Part shown: positions 13,360 to 25,440 of the stretch, in pieces
Layout of the letters: each line of letters starts with the position of its first letter
Position numbering within the stretch: the stretch's first letter is position 1
Assembly: GCF_963583255.1 (NCBI RefSeq)
Contig: NC_084817.1
Location: 16,188,121 to 16,252,120 of the forward strand
Direction: 5' to 3'
Origin: Pyrus communis
Lineage: Eukaryota > Streptophyta > Magnoliopsida > Rosales > Rosaceae
DNA length: 64,000 nucleotides
Program-made: the position numbers and the translations under genes
Notes under the pieces: generated by a model
Seen by the model: the letters and a program-made list of their open reading frames with translations, nothing else
What the model was told of the DNA's origin: nothing
Databases searched by the model: none

Positions 13360-16300
13360 TGACACACCCCGACCCAGAAAGTCCACTTGGACCCTGAATC
13401 GAGCTGTGATGACTGACACCTGGAAGGTGACGAAGCCATAAAATGTGATAGTGTATAAAAAGTGAATAATTTGAATCTAAAAGTGTCTAAGTACCAGAGT
13501 GCGCTACGAGTGGGAGCGAACCCATCTCACACGCGATGTCAGAGCATAAGTAAGGTACAGTAGTATGGGTAAAAATCATACCCTCAAAAATATCCATCAA
13601 TACTAAGATTCGCCACAGATTCTTGTCGATACAAACTCAGTAGCTAAAACCTGGAAGGCACCAAACAGAAGGTGTGAGTAAGCAATAAAACCAAGCTTCC
13701 CAAAGTTATTACCTCTCTAAAAGTAATGCCCCTAAATGTAAAACTCGTATCGTTTTCCATAAGACAGTACAACATATATACATATATCCAAACCATACTC
13801 AGAAATGACCAAACCCACGGTTTGCCATCAACTCCACCATACATTAATAAGTAGGCCAAATGAACTAAATCAATACAAAGTGATATATCAGTCAAAGTCA
13901 TCTAAAATGACGTACAACTTATCCATATCTCATCAATCATGGCTAGCATATAAGTCGGAGTCACCTATAGTGACTTGTACGACTTATCCATATCTCATCA
14001 ATCCTGGCTAGCATATAAGTCGGAGTCACCTATAGTGACCTGTACGACTTATGCATATAAGTCGAAGTCACCTATAGTGACCTGTACGACTTATCCATAT
14101 CTCATCAATCATAGCTAGCATATAAGTCGGAGTCACCTATAGTGACCTGTACGACTTATCCTTATCTCATCAATCCTGGCTAGCCAATAGCTCAATAAGT
14201 ATACCTGCACACGAGTCGGAACCACCTAAAGTGGTCTGTACGACAGGACTGGGTGTAAATAAATATGCTCAAGTGCTATGATCACGTGAAGACTGGGCGA
14301 ATAATCGCGGGTCACCTACGAGTCAGAACCACCTAAAGTGGTCTGTACGACAGGACTGTGCACCTACCTTGAATCCAAGGTGAGCGTAAGGTGCGAGAGG
14401 TGAACATCACGTGAAGGACTGTGCCCTGGCCATGGGCGGGAGCACTAACACTGGGGTGCAAGTTTATGAGCTCTCAATGCATCTCAATATAACATGTGTA
14501 ACTTATGGCAACCAGTACGACAGTAACGAAGTTGCCTAACTCATAACTGTAGTCATGCTATAACTCAATCGATTCAACTAATACCATAAACTTACCTGAA
14601 CTTACCTGGGTGTCCTGAGTTCACCTTTGCACTTGAAAGCATTCCCAATAATTATATGCAAGTAATATACATATGGATATACCATGATGCAATCTAATAC
14701 TCAACCATGTCGTAGCATTTTCAATTATAAACAATAAAGTGAGAAGTGTACAATCAATAACGCCCTACACCCAAACTACTTATTTTCAGGGATAATTATC
14801 CATGACAACCCAATTAACACTAATTTAACAAACTAATTCATAAAACTAAAACTTGCATTTACCAATTTCCTTCGCATTACTCAATTTCCCAAGCAAGGCT
14901 TTTGTCTCAAATATTTTATGGCTGTATCTAACGTCTCGTTAGACTGCCTACGTACCCTAGACAGGGATCAAGCCATTCGTAGTTCATATAGGTACTTCAA
15001 GCATTCACAATAATTATATGAAGGTAATATACCTAATCAATTTAAAAGTGTCGATAGAACTCTCAACAATATGTACGATAAAAAGGAAAAGATCCACTCA
15101 CCTGGAGTCCATGCTATGATTCTCTAGCGCACACATCAAGGCGTCCTGAATGATTGGTCCCTGTGACCAATTATCAAATCACATCTCAGAACTCTTATCC
15201 GAAGAATACGTAATTCACATAAAACACAACCTCAACGACATTCTAAAATAGTTTGAGACCCATTGACCACAAGTCAACCGTCGATCAAAGATCGACGGTA
15301 GGGTTTACAACCCTGTATAACTTGACCCGAAAGATCCGCATATCATATTTCCAATCCGTAACTCCCAACGATCCACAATATGTTTCTAGAATAACATATT
15401 AAAATTTCATTACGATCCAACGGTCAGATCTCCGCCAATTGCCTAAAACAAGTGGCCGTGAACATTTATTTTACTAACTTATAAATCCAATTCAGGAAGA
15501 TTCGTAAGTCGGATTCTCGATCCATAAATTCCTATGATCTTTAAATATTACGTATTATAATGTATCCAATTTTGGTGACGATCCAACGGTCGGATCATCG
15601 ATTCACATTTCTATCAAGTAACGTATCGTAACGAATTTAGGTTCCAACTATCAACCTACGTCATTCAAATGACAAAACTGAATTCAAGACATTTGACATA
15701 GCCTAAAAATAGCATTGGCGGTCCACTGGCCACGTGCCGCCGCAGGTGGCGGTCGGCCGCCCCGACTCGCCGGAAAATCCAACTATTTCCAAAAATTCTC
15801 AAACTTCACAGAAATGAAGATCTCAGTGAGTGGAGCAACTTTCATACCTGCCACGAAGTCCAAAAGGGGACGGAAGATGGTCAATTTTGCCCACAAAGCC
15901 GGCGGGTGCCTAAAACTTCCCGACGTCGATTCGTCTTCTACGGTGGTCCAACGGGGTCAAGGTTGGTTGGGTTTTTCTCCTGGGATGATGGGCTACAAAG
16001 CCCAAGTGGTGGCATCAGCCATCGCTTTGCCGATTTGCCGCAAAATCAAAAAGGGTGGCCGGAGCACCATTGATTTTCGTCAACTTTCGTGGCCTCAAAC
16101 CGCCGCATACCATGGTTAATCAAGGTGGTTCTTGGGTGGGTTTTGTAGAGGGGAATGAGAGCTTCAAGATGGTGGTGGTGGCATCCAAAAACTCCACCGG
16201 AGTTGACCGGAATCGGCCTTGGAAGACGGACCCGCGGTGGGTGCGGGTGGACGGAAACCACCTCCTTTTCTTCTTTTTTTTTTTTTTTTTTTCTTTCTTT

Positions 16301-16601
16301 CCTCCCTCCATTTCTGATTTTGGGCTTCCCCCACAAAGTGGGGATTTAATTTAAATAAACACTAAACCTTGAATAACCAATTTCGAACGTCCGTAACTAT
16401 ACCGTTATAATCCGGACTCGCAAACGGCTTTCGCCTATACATTCGTACCAAAGAGTACTACGAGGATATGCTTAAAGAATAAGTCCCACATCTCTCAAGT
16501 CGATGGTCAACGGAAGTCAAAGTCCTTGCCTCTAGGGCAATTTCGTAAATTCACGCTTTTAAAATAAAATAAAAACGTAAAATTTGGAACAAGTTGTCAC
16601 A
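13360..16601 (+). mobile_element. Family-A solo-LTR-like element nested in an older copy
   Basis: It starts tgacacaccccgaccc and ends aagttgtcaca. It is flanked by the 5-bp duplication CGAAC (13355-13359 and 16602-16606). The host LTR breaks after the cttggaggg block and resumes at the gtgagtgggc block that follows it in other copies, confirming a clean insertion. At 3.2 kb it is longer than the 1.9-kb copy at 32090, partly because of a 65-bp tandem array at 13911-14190. A G/C-rich block at 15715-16260 contains a 134-codon frame without family resemblance. Confidence 0.8.
13911..14190 (+). repeat. 65-bp tandem array of a hairpin-forming unit
   Basis: Four units plus a shortened one start near 13911, 13977, 14042 (short), 14084 and 14149. 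Each contains ttatccatatctcatcaatc, a ctagcatataagtcgg stretch, then gtcacctatagtgacc and tgtacgactt. Within each unit, gtcac and gtgac pair around ctata, and agtcg and cgact pair outside them. Related single hairpins follow at about 14211-14250 and 14318-14355 with different but still pairing stems. Confidence 0.75.
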
Positions 16602-17332
16602 CGAACAACAAGGGTGAGTGGGCCCAAAAATAAAGCTCTGTAAAACCTTTTCGAAAACGTAATAAACCTTCGCCATAAAATAAGTATAGTTTTCAAAAAT
16701 AGCATACTACGTATATTATGGAAATACTTACTGTAAAACGTAATATCTCGAGAATGCAATACTTCACAATATTCCGTAAATAAACACATAATAATCGGTA
16801 ATCATAATAACTCCAATAAACGAACATATCATATGAGTACTCATCGACATATGCTGATACACGAGTTCATACAAAAATATTTTGACATGAACATGATTGA
16901 GTGTAATAATAATAATTAATGCTCTAGTACTACAATCACGTGAAGACTGGTGCTATGCGTATCACATACAAGTCCTAATTCCCTATAGCAATCTAGAACA
17001 GGACTGACACACCTACAATGGATCCAAAGTAAGCGTACGGTACGATGTGAACATACACGTGAAGACTTGGCCTGGCCCGGGATGAGTACCAACACCAGTG
17101 TAGCACATGATGAGCAAATAACATAAATATGATCTTGCAGCAGTAAATTGATAATTCTAGTCGACATAATATTATTCATGGTCCTAAATATAATTAAGAC
17201 ATCCCATAATAGTACGCATACCTATGCATCTCGTACGATTTAGAATAATTTCATAATTCTCAACATTACGACCTTTCTTATAAACGTTAAAGTAATTATG
17301 GAATCACATAGAAAATGCATTGTATATATATG

Positions 17333-17383
<51 letters not shown>

Positions 17384-17385
17384 GT
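17333..17385 (+). repeat. TG microsatellite, split by a transposon
   Basis: An imperfect (TG)n tract continues at 19098-19118 on the far side of the family-B LTR. The two halves form one microsatellite inside the outer family-A LTR. Confidence 0.8.
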
Positions 17386-19097
17386 TGATGTGTTATAAAC
17401 TAGCACTCAAATTAAACCCTCTTAGTGACAATTGTAGTAAAGATGTAAGTAGGGATCGTTTTAGGCCGGGGATTAGGAGGGATTGCTAATCTACTTAAAA
17501 CTAACTCAAAAACACAACTAGACTTAGAAACACTCAACTAGACACTAAAAACTCAAAACACTAAATTGGACAGATTTGAACACGTTTCTAACTAATCTAA
17601 CACACTTAATTAAAGGGGGATTGATTTGGACGAAATTAAAGTAAAAACAAACAGATTTAAAGACTCTAAACAATTTGGACGAAATTGGGTGAAATATGGG
17701 TGAATGGCTAGTTAGAGGGTTCATCTCCACACATGACACATATGCATACAAATCGATTTCCAGTTATTATTCCTATAAACCATGAATAACAATGCCCCAA
17801 ATTAACCGTGAACTGCACAAATTAACTCTCAAATTTTTCTAATTTCATTGAATTGGATGGATAACGCATCGGCAACCAAATTATTTTTCAAAGTTCCCTA
17901 CATGAATAGCATAATAAAGATACAATCAAAGATCATTAAGCTTTGTGAAAATCATAAGCATTGACATGACATTCATAACTATTTGAACATACTCCTGCCA
18001 TAGATTTACTTAACACGATTGTGACTAACAACCTCCACTACTTATAAATATAAGTTCATAATGATTAGGTGAAATTCCCTTATATTTTAGCATCAAATTC
18101 ATGCATGTAAACTAAGTATGCATCCTTAATCAGCATACAAGAATAAGTTATCAATTAAACAAATAAGTAAATCACATTCATGTTTTACAAAACAATAACT
18201 GGAGGAAATCAATTCATATCACATATATGTTCATGGCTTTGAATCCACCTCTAGCTAAAACGAATTTAGCTCCTCATGTTTGCACTTAAACAAAGATAAA
18301 TTAAATTAAACATTGAAAACAAAAGATAGAATACACCTAGAAACGTTCCAGCAATCCAAGCTTGAATGGTAGGGCACAGCTCCAAGGGTCTCCTCTCCTT
18401 TCTCCTTGCAAAGTTGTGGCACAATGAGAAATTTCTGTGTATGATGGATATGTGTTGTGAATTATGGTGAGAGATGGGTCATGGTTGATTTATGCGGCAG
18501 AATGTAGTATTTATAGGGCTAAAACACACGATACAGAGTCATTGTTTTGGAGAAGAATTAAACACTCCAAATCCACAAGGAAAAGGCCATCTAGAAATCA
18601 GAAATCAAAGAGAATAAGGATAGGGGGTGCGGCAGATTTAGGCTTCTAGAAATGGATAGGTCTTCTAGAAACTGATATTTAGGTGATTTAATGTGAAGAG
18701 GAGTCCCCTTTACAGCTGGAATTAAGGTAGCAAAAGATTAGGATAGGATAAGATAAGATAAGGTTGGATAAGGTTTGGATAAGATAAGGTAATTTGGATA
18801 ATGTTTCCTTCTTTATAGCTGATTCCTTATCTTCCAAGTCTTCAATTTAATTCTTCCAGATGTTAAGCACATTCCTAGCCTTTTTTGAACTTCAAATTCG
18901 TCCATCCACCTCGCTCCACGCATGTGCTATCCATTCCAAGCCCAAAACTCCTCTAAAATGCTCCAAATTGCAGTTTCTTGCCAACTTTGTCATTTGAACC
19001 TGAAAACACACAAAAATAGCTTAAAACACTCTAATAAGTAGAAATTAGCTATGTAAATGCAAGAAAACAAGCTGACTAAGTCGTATAAATATGCTCA
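17386..19097 (-). mobile_element. Solo-LTR-like element, family B, minus orientation
   Basis: On the plus strand it starts tgatgtgttataaac and ends aaatatgctca. The reverse complement is a shorter relative of 8321-10616. It sits in the TG microsatellite, and the flanking tgtgt on both sides (17381-17385 and 19098-19102) fits a 5-bp duplication, though the repetitive target makes this weaker than elsewhere. Confidence 0.75.
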
Positions 19098-19541
19098 TGT
19101 GTGTGTGTGTGTGTGTGTATGGAAACTAAACAAATATATTTACAATATAAAAGAAAAGACTCACTCACAAATACTTTCGAGATCGCAGCCGTTCGAACTA
19201 GGAAAGTCGAAGTTTTCGATAATAATTGCACCTAAGCATAATAGTGCGACCCATTAGTAAAAGTCAACTAAAACGATAAAACTTGGGAAAATGGAGCGCA
19301 TATTTGGAATCAGGGTGTCGAAATACCTTAAGAAGGGTCTTGGATAAATTTTATAAAAAGTCAGCAAAAGTCAATGGTCAACCAAAAAGTCAACCGAGCT
19401 GCCTTAACGGTTAACTACGTTAAAACTTTGGAATTTCACTAAATAGATGCCAAAAATGGACTGATAATTGAAATTAGCCTAGAAAGGTTTCCGAATTTTT
19501 TTTTGAAAAAATCAACTAACGGTCAATAGTTAACTTTAATG

Positions 19542-19629
19542 GAATATTCCATCATCAGACAAAATATTCTATTAAAGTTAACTGGGAGTTAACAAAATAT
19601 TCCAAGGAAATATTCCCTTAAGATTCCTA
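19542..19629 (+). repeat. Left 88-bp direct repeat at the TIR element
   Basis: It runs from gaatattccatcatcag to aagattccta. It matches 22346-22433 at 87 of 88 positions; the difference is ccctt against ccctc near the right end. It ends 2 bp before the left TIR of 19632-22345. Confidence 0.85.
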
Positions 19630-19631
19630 TT

Positions 19632-22345
19632 TAGGCCTGGCAAACGGGTCGTGTCTGTCGTGTTCGTGTCGTTTTCGTATAACACCTATTATCTTAACGG
19701 GTCGTGTCGTGTCACACCCGTTATCTTAACGGGTCCTTAACAGGTCGGGTCACTTTACCCAACGGGTAAAGTAACCCGACCCGTTATGACCCGTTAAGAA
19801 AAAAATATTTTTTTTTTAAATTTGCACATACCACACATTGCCACATAAATACTACTTCAAAACATTAAAACATTTGTCGTTTAAGTACTATATCTACACT
19901 CGACAACAAGAGCCTAATAAAAAAATAATATATACACTACTAATCTATTACAAATATTAAATGTGCAAGGATATGCAAAATGAAAGAGTTTTTGTTTTCA
20001 AGATTGTAAGTCTTTCTCAAAAGTTTACACCTCTATCTACAAAATCTTCAATTTACATCGATCATCATGAAATTGTATTGAAACTTTGGCTTAATTTATT
20101 GCCTTGAAGAGTTATGTTGAAGATGTTTTCAGTAAGGTTTTCCACATCAGAACTCTCTTCCGCATAAACTAAGTATAGAAAAACCAAACATTAAAAATCA
20201 TTCAAATTATGACAAGTTTACCAAAATAATTATGAAAATAAATAAAATAATAATACTATACCATATAAAAATATATTAAAATAACCGTTAAATCGTGATT
20301 TTTCGTATAGAACCATTGAAAAGCTTTGTCCCGTTACTTGATCTCTGAATGTTTGTTTTTTGTGATTTTTTGTTGATGTGATCTCCAAGCATATACAAAC
20401 AAGTTTGACGGTTTGGATCGTTGAAATTAGTTTTGGAGAATTTGTATCCCAACAAAACGATAGATTGACTAACACTTAGAGTTTATTTATACTTTCATTA
20501 AGTATAACATAAGATTTTGTGGTATCCACTTGTGTAAATATTTTAAATTGAAGATTGAATTCATTCATTGTATTCATATAGGGTCAAGGTGTGCACCTGT
20601 AAAAAATCATCAAAATCGGAGTTAAAATAACCGTTAAATCGTGATTTTTCGTTTATAACCGTCGAAAAGCTTTGTCCCGTTACTTGATCTCTGAATGTTT
20701 GTTTTTTGTGATTTTTTGTTGATGTGATCTCCAAGCATATACAAACAAGTTTGACGGTTTGGATCGTTGAAATTAGTTTTGGAGAATTCGTATCCCAACA
20801 AAATGATAGATTGACTAACACTTAGAGTTTATTTATACTTTCATTAAGTATAACATAAGATTTTGTGGTATCCACTTGTGTAAATATTTTAAATTGAAGA
20901 TAGAATTCATTTATTGTATTTATATAGGGTCATGGAGTGTAGCTGTAAAAAATCATCGAAATCGGAGTTAAAATAACCGTTAGATCGTGATTTTTCGTTT
21001 ATAACCGTCGAAAAGCTTTGTCCCGTTACTCGATATCTGAATGTTTCTTTTTTGTGATTTTTTGTTGATGTGATCTCAAAGCATATACAAACAAGTTTGA
21101 CGGTTTGGATCATTGAAATTAGTTTAAGAGAATTCGTATCACATAAAAACAACAGATTAAGTAACACTTAGAGTTTATTTATGCTTTTATCAAGTATAAC
21201 ATAAGATTTTGTAGTATCCACTTGTGTAAATATTTTAAATTGAAGATCGAATTCATTCATTGTATTCATATAGGGTCAAGGAGTGTAGCTATAAAAAATC
21301 ATTAAAATTGAAGTTAAAATAACCGTTAAATCGTGATTTTTCGTTTATAACCGTCGAAAAGCTTTGTCACATTACTTGATCTCTGAATACTTGTTTTTTG
21401 CGATTTTTTGCTGATGTGATCTCAAAGCATATACAAACAAGTTTGACGATTGGGATCGTTCAAATTAGTTTCGGAGAATTTGTATCCCATCAAGTTCCAA
21501 TGGTGTGTGTGTGTGTATATATATATATATTTATTTATTAAGTAGATTTAAATCTATTTATTTTGTACGTATAATTGACTAGTACACGGAGTAGTACATC
21601 ACGTGTGTCATTATAAAAATAGTGAGATATGTCATATGTGTGATAAAAAGTTAATAACTTAAAAAAATAAAAAAATAAAAAAAAAAATTTCTCACCACTT
21701 CTAATAATTTTCATTTTCCCTCTCTTTTTTGTTTCCTTCAACTTTTCTTATAATTTTCACTTTTCCCTCCAGCATCTTTCCCTAATTCCCTCACTTTTTT
21801 GTTTCATTTTCAACTTTTCTTATCATTTTCATTTTCCCTCCATTTTTCTTCAAAAAGGGCGGCAGGAATGGAATGGAATCAAATCAATGGATGCATCATG
21901 CATCATGCATATTAATTAATAATTATTATAGTTTTTATAAAATTTAATTCAAAATTTAATATATATATATATATAATTATATAATTATTATAGATAGTTA
22001 ATATTTTGGTGGTATAATTATTATAGTATATATAATTATTATAGACTTTATAGTTAATTTAATATATGTATATATATATTATAGTTTTTAGGGGTATATA
22101 ATTGTTAAATTAATGTATATAATTATTACAGTATTCTTTTAGGGTTATAAAATTATAAAAATAATATTCTGCTTATCGTGTATCGTGTTACCCACGTGTA
22201 TACCCGAATCAACCCGTTATCTTAACAGGTGCTTATTGGGTTACCCGATAACGACCCAATTCGTTATCATGTCAACCCGAACACCTGTTAATTTCTTGTC
22301 ATGTCGTGTCGGGTTATCGAGTCGTATCAGGAATTGTCAGGCCTA
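19632..22345. mobile_element. TIR element carrying a 346-bp tandem array
   Basis: The termini taggcctggcaa and ttgtcaggccta are inverted repeats with one mismatch. The subterminal regions are rich in cgggtcgtgtc, acccg and ttatcttaac words on both sides. The 2.7-kb interior holds 3.5 copies of a 346-bp unit and then an AT-rich stretch. No transposase frame was recognised. There is no 8- or 9-bp duplication; instead, 88-bp direct repeats abut both ends. The superfamily is unresolved; hAT-like is a guess. Confidence 0.65.
20270..21494 (-). repeat. 346-bp tandem repeat, about 3.5 units
   Basis: The marker ataaccgtta recurs at 20281, 20627, 20973 and 21319, exactly 346 bp apart. Each unit has an open minus-strand frame of 81-86 codons with conserved words such as FCWDTNS, VTGQSFST and RFNGYFNSDFDDFLQ. 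The frames are open in three units and degrade in the fourth. They may be a captured coding fragment; no family was recognised. Confidence 0.8.
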
Positions 22346-22433
22346 GAATATTCCATCATCAGACAAAATATTCTATTAAAGTTAACTGGGAGTTAACAAA
22401 ATATTCCAAGGAAATATTCCCTCAAGATTCCTA
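22346..22433 (+). repeat. Right 88-bp direct repeat at the TIR element
   Basis: It starts at the first base after the right TIR and matches 19542-19629 with one substitution. Beyond it the outer family-A LTR continues. Confidence 0.85.
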
Positions 22434-22649
22434 AATGGGTCTGGGTCGGCTGGTTCGAATCTGGGTTCGGATTCGGGTTTGGACTTTTTTATCAGATCAA
22501 GTTGACCCGTTTGGGCTTGTGGGTTGCACCAGCTGAACCCAACGAAGAAGAAAGGGATTTGGCCGAGAAACTTCCTGAGCTCCGTTCGAGGTCAAATCTA
22601 AATCATTTTTAATGAAACAAAAGTCAAAATGAAGCTCATGAGGTACGTG

Positions 22650-23825
22650 TTTGGGTTAATATTTAAACTTTGGGCTTTAAGGGAAGGAAGCCCAAATGAG
22701 CTCAATAAAGAAGGTTTGCCCGAAAGCCTAGAGTCAAGCCCAGGTCATCCATCTTAAGACAAAATGATGGCCCCCTATTAATGCAAAGGCTAGGTGCTTA
22801 CAAGAGAAGTGATAACCAATGGAAATCCACCTACTCTCGGCCCAAAAGTACTTTTGGATGGCAGAACATGTAAAAATGCTGATGATTCACTACCTTTCAG
22901 TTACTTTCAAGCAAGAACAGAAACAACACAGTTGGGTTAATTCGTCTATAAAAAGAGGAAGAAAACCTAGAGACAAGGACATTCAACCCATCAAACAAAC
23001 AAACACACAACTTGTCTCTCAGTCAAGCAAATACTCAGAAAGTTGCGCTTTGTCCAAATTCTGCACCATTTTAGCCTTAGATTTCCCGTAGAAAGACATT
23101 TTTTGTCTATGTAAAAGCTCTGCTACCTTCCCCAAATGTTGTGGTATCGATTCTCTTGTGTAAACTCATTTACCCATCATTCCTCTTTATTACTCAACCC
23201 TTTTGTAACTGCAAAGAGAAGAGATTGCAAGACGATTTAACCTTGCCCGACAAGGTGAAATCTTGCCCGACAAGGTGAAATCTTGCCCGACTCTCTCTGT
23301 TTTTGCGTTTCCATTAATAGATTTGATGTTCCAAAGTTCTATTAACTCTCAGATCTGGTTCACTTAGTACTTTTACTATCATAAAAGTAAATGAAACTGA
23401 TGTCTTGATCAAATCTGAACCCCATACCCTTTAAAGCATACAAGATAAACAAAAGTCCTTGATCTCAATGCATAGAAAAGAACTTAATGTGGACTTAACC
23501 CATCCACAACAATCCTTTGATGATAAGAAGTCAGAATAACTTGTGGCGCAAGTAATCGACTTAAATACACTCATTCTACATTTGTCATACAAAGATGGTA
23601 GTGGCACGGCTCAGCACTTAATTAGTTTTGATTGTGAGCCTCACGGCCTACACATAAGGCCCGACAAAGGCACATTTCAGAACTAACTCTGTCCTTTTCT
23701 TCCGGCCCGACAAGTGAGCGAGAGACCGACAAGCGAGCGAGAGCCCGATAGCCAATCAAAGTGCCAACTCCTCAGGGAGTTGTGTACTCGAGCCAAAGAC
23801 CCTTCCCAGCAAAATATAATGTTGG
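22650..23825 (+). mobile_element. LTR-like insertion, boundaries approximate
   Basis: This stretch interrupts the outer family-A LTR and has promoter-like LTR features: a TATA-like ctataaaaagagg near 22948, a transcribed-leader-like tract with aaaccctagag-type sequence, and a 20-bp repeat (cttgcccgacaaggtgaaat) at 23243-23290. A second block of gcccgac repeats lies at 23700-23760. No target duplication or clear TG/CA ends were found. Confidence 0.4.
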
Positions 23826-24658
23826 GTCGTGACCAGAGTTGGCTGGAAATGGCCTGCAAAACTTAGGCTCCTCGCCGAAAAATTGGGGAAAAACATCTCC
23901 GTGTGGTTTATGTCCCTAAACCCTACAAACACAGGCCTATTACCTCAAAATCTTTCAAAAACGACGAAAAAACGACGAGAGATGGGGTTCCTAAGGGCTA
24001 CCTTGGTCGGAAAATCGTGAAGTCTCGCTGGTAAATATGGAGGTTGAGTTCTCAAGTTCGAGTTCACCATCTGGTTCTCAACTTCTGTACTTGGACGTTG
24101 GTAAGCTTGATGAGTGGTGAGGCTAGATGGTGGTGATGTGACTTGCCGTGGAAATGGTGGCACAGTGAGGATCTTGGCCACACAGTCGTTTGGCGTTTGT
24201 AGAGGTGAGAGAGACGATATAGAGGTTGAGGGAGTGAGGTGCAAAATGAGTAACAGGGAGGGATATGAGGTGGTGGTCTGGTAGCTAGCTCATTGCCTAG
24301 CAATGAGTGCAAAGAGAGAGAAGAAAGATTAGAGAAAGAGAAAAGTAAAGGAAGAGAGAGATCATGGAAGGTTGGGGAAAACGGGACACAAGGACAAGGG
24401 ATGAGTTGTGTGGGCTCCACTTGGCACATTGTCCAAAGCCAGACAAAACAAAAAAAATATATGTCATTACATGAAAGTACCAAAATACCCTTGGTACTGA
24501 ATGTACCGTCGAGTACTTTGAGGTAAAATTATAGTTCATACACATCATGAAATGACGATCAACGAAAGTCAACAATCTCTTCTTAAGGGGCATTTTCATC
24601 AATTCACACTATTAAAATTATAAAAACTGTAAAATTAGGGACGGGTTGTTACATATCA

Positions 24659-25207
24659 TCATTTAATCGAATACATGTCATTCGTTTATGCATGTACTGA
24701 TTATCGACAAAATGAGGTATGCACTTGACATTAATAGGTTGTCGTAGACGTCAAACTGGACAGTTCGTTGTGGAATTTGTTGTCGTAACGTTTGAAGCAA
24801 TCAACGAATGTGATACTTGAGATTCAATTTCAACCTAACTCCGTGATGTCGCCAATCCCCCCATTCTCAATGATGCAGAACTTAATCATATACAAAAGAA
24901 ACAAAATGTATCGAGCAATCGTGTTTGAAAACTTCCATAGAAAAACTAGTTATGTATCGAGCAACCTTGTTTACAATGTATTAATTTTCAATGACCACTT
25001 CTTTCCAAATTGTGCTATTTTCTTATTTAATGTCGCACAACACCTTTTGGACAGAGGAATAGACAGATGACCTTATGGACATAATTTTTTGTTCTATGGC
25101 ACTGTTTGTGTCTATTTTTTATACTAAGCACAATAGGTGCTGCCTTTTATTGAATGGGCAGTGTTCCACTCTATTAGCGTTCACAGAGACATAAACTCCT
25201 CTCTTCA
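24659..25207. other. Spacer, no gene recognised
   Basis: The DNA is AT-rich and repeats atgtatcgagcaa twice (about 24907 and 24953). No coding structure was seen. Confidence 0.35.
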
Positions 25208-25440
25208 TTTGTGCCCTTTTTTTTTTTTTTTTTTTTTGGGTCAAATGAACATTTCATTCAAACAAACAGAGGAAATACAGGGAAACGAAACAAGGCCCCA
25301 AAAACATAGATTAGGCTCAGACAAAAACAAAGCCCAAAAAACAACAAACCATAGCAGCAAAGAAACTTTTGAAGTCGTCATCACCAACGCTGCACTAGTG
25401 AACCAAACGGAAGAACAGACATTTCCACATTGGAGAGTTC
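25208..25440 (-). mobile_element. Truncated LINE/retroposon 3' end (minus)
   Basis: A run of about 22 T (25209-25231) is followed by gggtcaaatgaacatttcat. Read on the minus strand this is sequence ending in a poly-A tail, as left by a 5'-truncated LINE. The adjacent A-rich sequence on the plus strand (aacaaagcccaaaaaacaac) fits a LINE 3' UTR. The 5' limit is not resolved and no reverse-transcriptase motif remains. Confidence 0.4.

Larger units (their letters stand above)
13061..24653 (+). mobile_element. Outer family-A solo-LTR-like element split by four insertions
   Basis: The left end is tgacacaccccaacc and the right end acgggttgttaca. The perfect 5-bp repeat TATCA lies at 13056-13060 and 24654-24658, although the ends are 11.6 kb apart. 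Removing the nested family-A LTR (13360-16601), the family-B LTR (17386-19097), the TIR element with one 88-bp repeat (19632-22433) and the LTR-like insertion (about 22650-23825) leaves about 2.6 kb, a normal length for this family. The remaining pieces follow family order: 13061-13359, 16607-17385, 19103-19631, about 22434-22650, and about 23825-24653. Confidence 0.75.

Noticed and set aside
13911..14190. CRISPR-like direct repeats
   Set aside because: The units are contiguous 65-bp tandem repeats without unique spacers, in a plant retroelement.
15715..16119. 134-codon plus-strand frame
   Set aside because: It lies inside a solo-LTR-like element in a locally G/C-rich block. It has no recognised domain and competing frames on both strands.
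8206..24653. A full LTR retrotransposon with gag-pol
   Set aside because: No reverse transcriptase, integrase or protease motif and no tRNA-type primer site follow any of these LTR-like ends, and each has its own target duplication.
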